Shown here: positions 5,869-11,332 of the stretch, piece after piece
How the letters are laid out: every line of letters begins with the position of its first letter
How positions within the stretch are numbered: position 1 is the first letter of the stretch
Assembly (NCBI GenBank): GCA_937894185.1
Contig: CALCSA010000441.1
Location: forward strand, 1 to 14,971
Length of the DNA stretch: 14,971 nucleotides
DNA from: an uncultured Clostridia bacterium
GTDB taxonomy: Bacteria > Bacillota > Clostridia > Oscillospirales > Ruminococcaceae
Direction of reading: 5' to 3'
The notes under the pieces: model-generated
The model's database searches: none
Seen by the model: the letters and a program-made list of their open reading frames with translations, nothing else
Told to the model about the DNA's origin: nothing
Program-made: the position numbers and the translations under genes

Positions 5869-7145
5869 AGCAACTGGAAGCCGAATGGCTCCCCCAACGT
5901 TCTGATTCCGCCCAGCAGGCCAAAACTATGCTGGACTATTTTGCCGACCGGGTGGACTATCAGATTCAGACTCATCTGGTCTCGGAGCTAATGGCCCGCT
6001 ATGTGGAGGTTTCGCGGCAGCTGGAGATTCAGAACCGCCAGCTGGAACAAAGCGACGCCAGCCGCCGGGAGGCTCAGAAGATCGCCTCTTTGGGCAACTG
6101 GCAGCTGGATCTTGCCACCCAGGAGCTGTGGTGGTCGGACACCATGGGGGAGCTGCTGGAGCTGGAGGAACCGGAAGAAGGCGAACTGCAGCGATTTCTC
6201 GACACCATCCACCCGGGGGACCTCCCTCTGGCCCAGCTTATGCTGGAAAGTATTTCCCGGGGCATCGAGCCGCCCCCCTATCAGCTGCGGCTGATGCTGG
6301 GAGAGGACCGGATCAAGTGGGTGCACATCCGCTGTGTCATGCACCGGGACCTTTCCGGAACCCCCGTTGCGGTTCATGGCACCATTCAGGACATCACCGC
6401 TTCCAAGCTGGCCGAGGAGAAGCTGCAAAAATACAACGACCATCTGGAGGAGCTGGTGGAGGAAAAGGTCAAGGTCATTTCCGCCTCCCAGCTTTCTACC
6501 ATCTTTGCTCTGGTCAAGTTGGCGGAGTCCCGGGATGATGATACCGGGAACCACATTGGCAGAACGGCGGCCTATTGCAGGCTGCTGGCGGAAAAGCTGC
6601 TGGAGCGGGGAGAGCATCCTCAGGTGATCAACGCCGAATTTGTGGAGGTCATCACCAACGCAAGCCCCCTGCACGACATTGGCAAGGTAGGGATTCCCGA
6701 CGCCATCCTTCTCAAGCCCGGCAGGTTGACCCCGGAAGAGTTTGAGGTGATGAAAACCCACGTCATCATCGGCCACGAAACTCTGGCCAGCGTACAGGAG
6801 CAGTGCGACCTCAACGCCTTTGTGCAGATCGGGATGGACATCACCCTCTGCCACCACGAAAAATGGGACGGCAGTGGGTACCCGGCCGGATTAAAGGGAG
6901 GGGAAATCCCCATTTCGGCGCGGATTATGGCTCTGGCCGACGTGTATGACGCCCTGCGCTCCAAGCGGGTTTATAAGGAGAGCTTTTCCCACGAAACGAG
7001 CATGGACATCATCCGCCGGGGCAGTGGCAAGCACTTTGACCCCCTGCTGGTAGAGCTGTTCTTGCAGAACCATATGGATTTTCGGGGCATCTTTGAGCAG
7101 AGCATTCAGCTGCCCGGTTTTCCGGCGGCTCTTTGTAATATTTAA
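5865..7145 (+). CDS. PAS-HD-GYP cyclic-di-GMP phosphodiesterase
   Basis: A 426-residue cytoplasmic protein without membrane segments. Layout: a helical N-terminus (1-75) likely to form a coiled coil (ELMARYVEVSRQLEIQ), a PAS_3-type sensor domain (about 75-180, 'IASLGNWQLDL' ... 'GTIQDITASK'), a linker helix (181-205) and an HD-GYP domain (about 206-405). The catalytic set is complete: H230 in GNHIGR, HD at 270-271 (HDIGKVGIPD), H304 in IIGHETL, HHEKWDGSGYP (330-340) with the GYP signature, and D359 in ALADVYDALRS. HD-GYP enzymes hydrolyse c-di-GMP, so an active enzyme is expected. GTG at 5865 overlaps the TGA of the MBL gene (GTGA), with GGAGGAGG just upstream, so the two are almost certainly co-translated. 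The first 75 residues or the PAS domain could receive a signal from the MBL protein; that part is an inference. Confidence 0.93.
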   Translation: MKQLEAEWLPQRSDSAQQAKTMLDYFADRVDYQIQTHLVSELMARYVEVSRQLEIQNRQLEQSDASRREAQKIASLGNWQLDLATQELWWSDTMGELLELEEPEEGELQRFLDTIHPGDLPLAQLMLESISRGIEPPPYQLRLMLGEDRIKWVHIRCVMHRDLSGTPVAVHGTIQDITASKLAEEKLQKYNDHLEELVEEKVKVISASQLSTIFALVKLAESRDDDTGNHIGRTAAYCRLLAEKLLERGEHPQVINAEFVEVITNASPLHDIGKVGIPDAILLKPGRLTPEEFEVMKTHVIIGHETLASVQEQCDLNAFVQIGMDITLCHHEKWDGSGYPAGLKGGEIPISARIMALADVYDALRSKRVYKESFSHETSMDIIRRGSGKHFDPLLVELFLQNHMDFRGIFEQSIQLPGFPAALCNI

Positions 7146-7152
7146 AGGGTTG

Positions 7153-7182
7153 GGCGGTGGATTCCCGTGGGGTTCCGCCGCC
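7153..7182 (+). terminator. Probable terminator after the HD-GYP gene
   Basis: GGCGGTGGA (7153-7161) pairs over 9 bp, including one G-U, with TCCGCCGCC (7174-7182) around a 12-nt loop, 7 nt after the HD-GYP stop. The following sequence, TCTTGCTAATATTTT, is only moderately U-rich, so termination may be incomplete. Confidence 0.55.
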
Positions 7183-7224
7183 TCTTGCTAATATTTTCCT
7201 GCCGAAAAAATTCTGAAATCCCTC

Positions 7225-7253
7225 TTGAATTCCTTTCCATATCATGCTAAAAT
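7225..7253 (+). promoter_or_regulatory. Sigma-A-type promoter of uraA
   Basis: TTGAAT (7225-7230) and TAAAAT (7248-7253) are spaced by 17 nt, with TG at 7245-7246 making an extended -10. The start point near 7260 gives a leader of only about 33 nt, too short for a PyrR-type or purine attenuator, so none is called. Confidence 0.8.
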
Positions 7254-7292
7254 AAGACAATTTGTGTGTATGCATCCAGAGGAGGAATATCC

Positions 7293-8555
7293 ATGAGTCA
7301 AAGAAAGATTGTGCAGGTAGAAGAACGCTTACCATTTCTGACCATGTTGCCGTTGAGTATTCAGCATGTATTTGCAATGTTTGGCGCAACGGTACTGGTT
7401 CCCCTGATTTTCGGCATTGACCCCGGAGTCGTCTTGTTTATGAACGGTGTGGGAACCCTTCTATTCATTGCAATTACCAAAGGTAAGGCTCCTGCTTATT
7501 TGGGTTCAAGCTTCGCCTTTATCGCCCCCGTCAGCACTGTCATGGCCGCAAGTGGTGTGCAGAACGCACAGGGGGGAGTCGTGTTTGTAGGCGTCATCGG
7601 TATGATTGTAGCTTTTGTGATCTATAAGTTCGGCACCGACTGGATTGATATTCTTCTTCCTCCCGCCGCTATGGGACCTATTGTTGCTTTGATAGGTTTC
7701 GAGTTGGCGGGAGTTTCTGTGGGTGGGGGGGCCATCGGGGCCACCTTGACCGGAGAAGGCGCCACCACCGGCAGCATCGTGGTGTTTTCCGTCACCCTGC
7801 TGGTGGCGGTGCTGGGCTCGGTGCTGTTCCGGGGATTTTTGGGAGTGATTCCCCTGCTGGTGGCTCTGGTCAGCGGCTATATCACCGCGATCTGCTTTGA
7901 TATGGTGGATTTTATCCCTATACTGACCACCAAATTCTTTACGATGCCCCATTTTGTGATGGCAAAGTTTGATCTGACCTCCATGCTGACCATTGCCCCT
8001 GTGGCTCTGGTGCTGGCCGCCGAACACATTGGCCACCAGATCGTCACCGGAAAAATTGTAGGCAGAGACCTGCTGAAGGACCCCGGGCTGCACCGCACCT
8101 ACTTTGCGGACAACCTTTCCACCGCCATTTCCGGCCTGTTTGGCGCAGTGGGAACCACCACCTACGGCGAAAACATCGGCGTGATGGCCATCACCGGAGT
8201 GTACAGCGTTCAGGTCATTGCAGGGGCGGCCTGTATCTCCATTCTCATGGCCTTTATCGGACCCCTTTCCGCGTTGATCTCCACCATTCCCGGCAACGTC
8301 ATCGGCGGCATCACCTTTTTGCTCTACGGCATGATCGGGACCTCCGGTCTGCGCATTCTGGTGGACCGCCAGGTGGATTACGGCAAATCCCGGAATCTGG
8401 TGATGACCTCGGTGATCTTTGTAGCCGGGCTTTCCGGACTGACGGTCCACATCGGGCAGGTGGGAATTTCCGGCATGGCACTCAGCGCCATTGTGGGCAT
8501 CCTTTTTGGCATCGTCTTCTATGTCTTCGACAAGCTGGGAGTCAACACCGACTGA
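7293..8555 (+). CDS. uraA: Uracil permease, NCS2 family (UraA/PyrP)
   Basis: A 420-residue integral membrane protein with the ~14 hydrophobic segments expected for nucleobase:cation symporter-2. It imports uracil by proton symport. It starts with LPLSIQHVFAMFGATVLVPL, the classic UraA N-terminus. It keeps the substrate-site segments LAAEHIGH (Glu and His, matching E241/H245 of the E. coli protein) and TTTYGENIGVMAITGVYS (Glu of the GEN motif, matching E290). The GEN plus VYS context favours uracil over xanthine or urate. ATG 7293 is preceded by GAGGAGGAA; the in-frame GTG at 7266 lies at the transcription start and has no ribosome binding site. It is a single-gene unit with its own promoter and terminator. 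Base composition changes inside the gene: the first ~400 bases are A+T-richer with more T-ending codons than the rest. Confidence 0.95.
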   Translation: MSQRKIVQVEERLPFLTMLPLSIQHVFAMFGATVLVPLIFGIDPGVVLFMNGVGTLLFIAITKGKAPAYLGSSFAFIAPVSTVMAASGVQNAQGGVVFVGVIGMIVAFVIYKFGTDWIDILLPPAAMGPIVALIGFELAGVSVGGGAIGATLTGEGATTGSIVVFSVTLLVAVLGSVLFRGFLGVIPLLVALVSGYITAICFDMVDFIPILTTKFFTMPHFVMAKFDLTSMLTIAPVALVLAAEHIGHQIVTGKIVGRDLLKDPGLHRTYFADNLSTAISGLFGAVGTTTYGENIGVMAITGVYSVQVIAGAACISILMAFIGPLSALISTIPGNVIGGITFLLYGMIGTSGLRILVDRQVDYGKSRNLVMTSVIFVAGLSGLTVHIGQVGISGMALSAIVGILFGIVFYVFDKLGVNTD

Positions 8556-8575
8556 TCTCCCCAAACGTGAATAGC

Positions 8576-8613
8576 AATCCCCTCCCGTCCAATTCCGGCG
8601 GGGGGGATTTTTT
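8576..8613 (+). terminator. Intrinsic terminator of uraA
   Basis: AATCCCCTCC (8576-8585) pairs with the run of Gs and ATT ending at 8610 (10 bp with one T-G), followed by a run of Ts to 8613. It begins about 20 nt after the uraA stop. Confidence 0.88.
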
Positions 8614-8662
8614 ACGGAAAAAATAAAGTCCGCATAAAAAAAAGGACCCCTATCACCTGGAA

Positions 8663-8688
8663 TTTAGAAGAAATTTATTTTTTCTAAA
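8663..8688. repeat. A+T-rich inverted repeat
   Basis: TTTAGAA and TTCTAAA form a 7-bp stem that can extend inward through AA/TT pairs. It lies about 160 nt upstream of the surface-protein gene. It could be an operator; it has no U-tract supporting a forward terminator. Confidence 0.45.
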
Positions 8689-8724
8689 CTATGGTAACTT
8701 GACACACCTTGATGGAAATATCAG

Positions 8725-8744
8725 GGCAAACCTGTTTGTTTGCC
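8725..8744. repeat. 7-bp perfect inverted repeat, 6-nt spacer
   Basis: GGCAAAC and GTTTGCC flank CTGTTT; one A-T and one G-T pair can extend the stem outward. It could be a repressor site or a 5'-leader hairpin about 100 nt before the start of the next gene. Function unknown. Confidence 0.45.
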
Positions 8745-8846
8745 TTGTACACTCTTGTCCGAAAAGTAAACTAAAAGCTGCCGGCATCGCTGTTAAGGCA
8801 CGTTATGCCAAAGGACAGAATACCCTAATGCAAGAGGTGAAGTATC

Positions 8847-9671
8847 ATGTCAATGCCAGAATTGCCAACTCCAAATCCCGATTTGACCCGGGAGCAGGCT
8901 TTAAATATGATACTCTCCTCCATTGCCATGGAGGAAGTTGCTCTGAGTCACATCATGAACGCCGAGGGGGAAAAAATTCAGTACATCCTCGGCCATCTAA
9001 ATGAAAATGGCTGCAGAACCAAGCCCGAAGATGTGTTGGCTATCAATCAAAGTGTCACAAAACTGTTGGAAATGATCCTGCAAAATCAACTGATTCTCAA
9101 AAACAAAACCGATTCCGTACTGGAGCATCTGCCAAAGCCTTCTCCTCCTCCCATTCCGCCCAAGCCCCCCTGCCCGCCGAGGCCCCCCTGCCCGCCGAGG
9201 CCTCCAAATTCCCCTGTTCCGCCTTTCCCCTGCCCTTCCCATTGCTGTTGCATACCGCCGGCCATGTGCAATTCTCTCCTGTGCTTTGAAGTGGTGCCCG
9301 GCATCTACTGCCCCGGTACCCCTTTGCAGTGGAGCCCACGGCCACGGGGGCATTTTTCCGTTCTTTCTCCATCTGCCAAAAACTGCTCCTGCCTGAAATT
9401 GTTCCAGAGCGGCTTGTACAAAGCAAGCTTTTCCTTCGAGCTTTGCGAGTTTGAAAAAGCGGGAACCGTGGCTTTGTTTGTCATCTCTCCCGAAGGCGTG
9501 AACGCTTTTGAGCTGTTTCATCTGGAAGCCCGGAGCCTGAAGAACAGACTGACCGGACACACCATGATCCAAATTCCTCCATGCCGCTATCCCTGTCATG
9601 TTTCCACGCTGGCGCACTCTAAAAACGAACTGCGGATACGGCGGGGCGAGCTTATCCTAACAAAAATGTAG
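8847..9671 (+). CDS. Proline/cysteine-rich surface protein, probable spore coat or exosporium component
   Basis: A 274-residue protein with no signal peptide or membrane segment. Three parts are visible. Residues 1-95 are a helical module containing ILSSIAMEEVALSHIMNAEG EKIQYILG (22-49), shared with the next gene. Residues 96-130 are a proline stalk with two PPCPPR units. Residues 131-274 are a Cys-rich stretch (SHCCC, 131-135) and a predicted beta-rich domain ('SGLYKASFSFEL' ... 'GTVALFVISPEG'), reminiscent of C1q/TNF-like jelly rolls, though not firmly. There are about 15 cysteines. Absence of a secretion signal plus Cys/Pro richness is typical of proteins laid down by the mother cell on spores; this is inference. 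The ATG has GAGGTGA (8834-8840) upstream. The next gene follows after 35 nt and is likely co-transcribed. No defined family name is claimed. Confidence 0.7.
   Translation: MSMPELPTPNPDLTREQALNMILSSIAMEEVALSHIMNAEGEKIQYILGHLNENGCRTKPEDVLAINQSVTKLLEMILQNQLILKNKTDSVLEHLPKPSPPPIPPKPPCPPRPPCPPRPPNSPVPPFPCPSHCCCIPPAMCNSLLCFEVVPGIYCPGTPLQWSPRPRGHFSVLSPSAKNCSCLKLFQSGLYKASFSFELCEFEKAGTVALFVISPEGVNAFELFHLEARSLKNRLTGHTMIQIPPCRYPCHVSTLAHSKNELRIRRGELILTKM
9164..9199 (+). repeat. Tandem 18-nt repeat encoding PPCPPR
   Basis: Two identical 18-nt copies (9164-9181 and 9182-9199) of a C-rich unit encode two consecutive six-residue PPCPPR-type blocks in the stalk. Exact nucleotide identity suggests a recent slippage duplication, so the stalk length may vary between strains. 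Confidence 0.8.
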
Positions 9672-9706
9672 AAGGTCACTCATTATTATAACGGAGGCGA
9701 TGTATC

Positions 9707-10207
9707 TTGTCACAACCTTCTTTCCCCGAAAATCCCAATATCAACCGAGACGATGCCATTAATCAGATCCTGTCATCCATTGCCATGGAGGAGCTTGGAC
9801 TCAGCCATATCATCAACGCGGAAGGTGAAAAAATTCAGTATGTGCTGGGGACCCTTCCCGGCCTGACCGGCCCCCCCGCTACCATTGACGATCTGCTGAA
9901 AACCAACGAGAGCGTTCAGGGCCTTTTGCAGAGCGCTTCCTACAACCAGCTGTTCCTGAAGGCCAAGATGCAGCAGGCTCTGTCCTCCTCGGAGATGCAG
10001 GGCCCCACCGGACCCACCGGCCCCTCCGGGTTGGCGGGAGATCCGGGTGGGCCAACCGGGCCCCAAGGCCCCACCGGTCCTCTGCCGTTAGGAAAACAAG
10101 AGTACAGGGACTGGAACCTTCCCTATAAAACGCCAAAAAACCGCTCTATCTTCCTTCTTTTCCCCTTCCCCTTGAAAAAAAGATTTAAACGCAGTATAAT
10201 GTTTTAA
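9707..10207 (+). CDS. Collagen-like surface protein, short, probable spore-surface component
   Basis: A 166-residue protein paralogous to its neighbour over the N-terminal module: ILSSIAMEELGLSHIINAEG EKIQYVLG (21-48) and the following helical region to about 95. After it comes a short collagen-like tract of GPT/GPS/GLA/GDP triplets (99-125, with one phase slip at GDPGGPTGP). The tail (126-166) is unlike the rest: basic and hydrophobic, with A+T-rich and pyrimidine-run DNA. The start is TTG at 9707, because GGAGG (9693-9697) stands 9 nt before it. The ATG at 9700 is too close to the site and its frame closes at once. Collagen-like proteins with such modules are known on spores of Bacillus and Clostridia (BclA type), usually with longer GXY tracts and a globular C-terminus. 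Here that end is missing, so the gene may be truncated. Confidence 0.7.
   Translation: MSQPSFPENPNINRDDAINQILSSIAMEELGLSHIINAEGEKIQYVLGTLPGLTGPPATIDDLLKTNESVQGLLQSASYNQLFLKAKMQQALSSSEMQGPTGPTGPSGLAGDPGGPTGPQGPTGPLPLGKQEYRDWNLPYKTPKNRSIFLLFPFPLKKRFKRSIMF
10172..10200 (+). promoter_or_regulatory. Consensus-like sigma-A promoter inside the 3' end of the collagen-like reading frame
   Basis: TTGAAA (10172-10177), 17 nt, TATAAT (10195-10200). By sequence it is one of the best promoters in the window. Yet its start point (about 10207) lies only ~10 nt before a strong terminator, so its transcript would normally be about 55 nt unless termination is relieved. It could serve the peptide-transporter operon by read-through, or make a short RNA. 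Confidence 0.6.
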
Positions 10208-10216
10208 TACAGCGGT

Positions 10217-10261
10217 GGAGTTGTGGGAAATGACGATGTCATTGAACAGCTCCTTTTTTTT
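10217..10261 (+). terminator. Strong intrinsic terminator between the collagen-like gene and dppD
   Basis: The outer stem GGAGTTGT/ACAGCTCC (10217-10224 and 10246-10253) and the perfect inner stem AATGAC/GTCATT (10229-10234 and 10238-10243) are followed by eight Ts (10254-10261). It starts 10 nt after the collagen-like gene's stop and is best read as that gene's terminator. It could also act as an attenuator for the promoter at 10172-10200. Confidence 0.88.
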
Positions 10262-10287
10262 ACAACCAGCATTTTACTGCTTTAAAT
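10259..10287 (+). promoter_or_regulatory. Possible second promoter of the peptide-transporter operon
   Basis: TTTACA (10259-10264), 17 nt, TTAAAT (10282-10287). It is weaker than the upstream promoter (5/6 and 4/6 matches) but lies beyond the terminator. Its expected start point (about 10294) stands immediately before a perfect palindrome. Confidence 0.4.
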
Positions 10288-10297
10288 CAGTTTCGAT

Positions 10298-10313
10298 GCA
10301 AAATCGATTTTGC
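10298..10313. promoter_or_regulatory. Perfect 16-bp palindrome, candidate operator for the peptide-transporter operon
   Basis: GCAAAATCGATTTTGC reads identically on both strands and ends 26 nt before the TTG start of dppD. Its position just downstream of the candidate promoter is where repressors of the dimeric HTH type commonly bind. The regulator is unknown. Confidence 0.55.
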
Positions 10314-10339
10314 GCATTCCTGGCGGGAGGGCAGGTCTT

Positions 10340-11332
10340 TTGGATAATTTGTTGGAAGTGCATGGCCTGAATGTAGAGTTTGTAAATGGCGAAGGCCCGG
10401 TAAGCGTCATCTCCAATCTTTCGTTCCATGTGGCACGGGGCGAGGTTTTGGGCATTGTAGGCGAATCCGGCAGCGGAAAAAGCGTCACCTCTTTAGCGGT
10501 GATGAGGCTGCTTCCGGCGGCGGCTCAGGTGCAGGGCAGCATCCTGTTTGAGGGCAGAGATTTGCTTTCCCTCAGCGAGCAGGAAATGCAGCAGGTGCGT
10601 GGCAACCGCATCGCCATGATTTTTCAGGAGCCCATGACCTCCCTCAACCCCATACATACCTGTGGACGGCAGATTATGGAGTCCATTTTGCTCCACAGCA
10701 AGCTTTCCAAAAAAGAGGCTCAGGACAAGGCTCTTGAGCTGCTGGAGCTTTGCGGTATTCCCGACGCGGCCCAGCGGCTGCGGGAATACCCTCACCAGCT
10801 GTCCGGGGGAATGCGCCAGCGGGTTATGATCGCCATTGCTCTGGCCTGCGACCCGGATTTGCTCATCGCCGACGAGCCCACCACGGCGCTGGACGTCACC
10901 ATTCAGGCCCAGATTCTGGGGCTTCTTAAGGATATTCGGGGGCAGCGGGATATGGGCATCATCATGATCACCCACGATCTTGGCATCGTCTCCGATTCTT
11001 GCGACCGGGTGGCGGTGATGTACTGCGGGGAAATGGTGGAGACCTCCCCGGTCAGGCAGCTGTTCCGGGACCCTCTCCACCCCTACACCGCCGGGCTGAT
11101 TCAGGCTCTGCCCCGGCTGACAGGAACCACCAAGCGGCTGGAAGCTATTGAGGGCATGGTGCCCGACGCCGGCCAAATGCCGGAAGGCTGCCGCTTTCAC
11201 CCCCGCTGCAAGCAGGCCCAGCCCCGGTGCCGCAAGGAGCACCCCGAGCTGAAGGCTTTGCCCGACGGCCGGTGGGTGCGGTGTGTTCTGTTCGAAGACA
11301 AGGAGCGAGAGGTAACACAGCATGAACAATGA
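10340..11332 (+). CDS. dppD: Peptide ABC transporter ATP-binding protein, DppD/OppD type
   Basis: A 330-residue ATPase of the peptide/opine/nickel uptake family, peripheral on the inner face of the membrane, that powers import with the DppF partner. It has the Walker A loop GESGSGKS (41-48), the Q-loop IFQEP (94-98), the ABC signature LSGGM (154-158), Walker B LLIADEP (174-180), the MITHDLG switch histidine, and the C-terminal oligopeptide-family extension with paired cysteines (CRFHPRCKQAQPRC). The TTG at 10340 is taken as start, with GGGAGG (10325-10330) 9 nt upstream; the longer frame from TTG 10310 starts inside the palindrome and would contain this ribosome binding site. Length fits the family. 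It is the first gene of the operon, and its end overlaps dppF by 11 nt. Substrate (dipeptide, oligopeptide or other) is not decidable from the ATPase. Confidence 0.92.
   Translation: MDNLLEVHGLNVEFVNGEGPVSVISNLSFHVARGEVLGIVGESGSGKSVTSLAVMRLLPAAAQVQGSILFEGRDLLSLSEQEMQQVRGNRIAMIFQEPMTSLNPIHTCGRQIMESILLHSKLSKKEAQDKALELLELCGIPDAAQRLREYPHQLSGGMRQRVMIAIALACDPDLLIADEPTTALDVTIQAQILGLLKDIRGQRDMGIIMITHDLGIVSDSCDRVAVMYCGEMVETSPVRQLFRDPLHPYTAGLIQALPRLTGTTKRLEAIEGMVPDAGQMPEGCRFHPRCKQAQPRCRKEHPELKALPDGRWVRCVLFEDKEREVTQHEQ

Larger units (their letters stand above)
8614..8846 (+). other. Intergenic region with inverted repeats upstream of the surface-protein pair
   Basis: No convincing gene is present. The stretch is A+T-richer than its surroundings and should hold the promoter for the gene at 8847. 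A TTGACA at 8699-8704 has no acceptable -10 at 16-18 nt, and I could not identify a clear sporulation-sigma promoter (no CATA-N3-TA at the right distance). Two dyads are present, TTTAGAA/TTCTAAA (8663-8669 and 8682-8688) and GGCAAAC/GTTTGCC (8725-8731 and 8738-8744). A GTCC-A-rich-GGAC element lies near 8627-8647. Confidence 0.5.

Noticed and set aside
7260..7292. Pyrimidine-type attenuator before uraA
   Set aside because: The leader from the predicted start point to the ATG is about 33 nt and contains no hairpin.
7506..8564. 352-codon minus-strand frame opposite uraA
   Set aside because: It is an antisense shadow with His/Gly/Asp-rich sequence and covers a permease with intact family motifs on the other strand.
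8699..8704. TTGACA as a sigma-A -35 box for the surface-protein pair
   Set aside because: No -10-like hexamer is found 16-18 nt downstream (CAGGGC and neighbours).
9700..9702. ATG as start of the collagen-like gene
   Set aside because: It stands only 2 nt after GGAGG and its frame closes after about 20 codons. The TTG at 9707 opens the frame homologous to the neighbouring protein.
9992..10080. Repeated CCCACCGG-type units as a CRISPR or DNA repeat array
   Set aside because: The units are 9-nt codon triplets for GPT in a collagen-like tract, too short and in frame; there are no spacers.
10310..10339. Earlier TTG start for dppD at 10310
   Set aside because: It falls inside the palindrome and has no ribosome binding site, whereas TTG 10340 has GGGAGG 9 nt upstream and gives a family-typical N-terminus.
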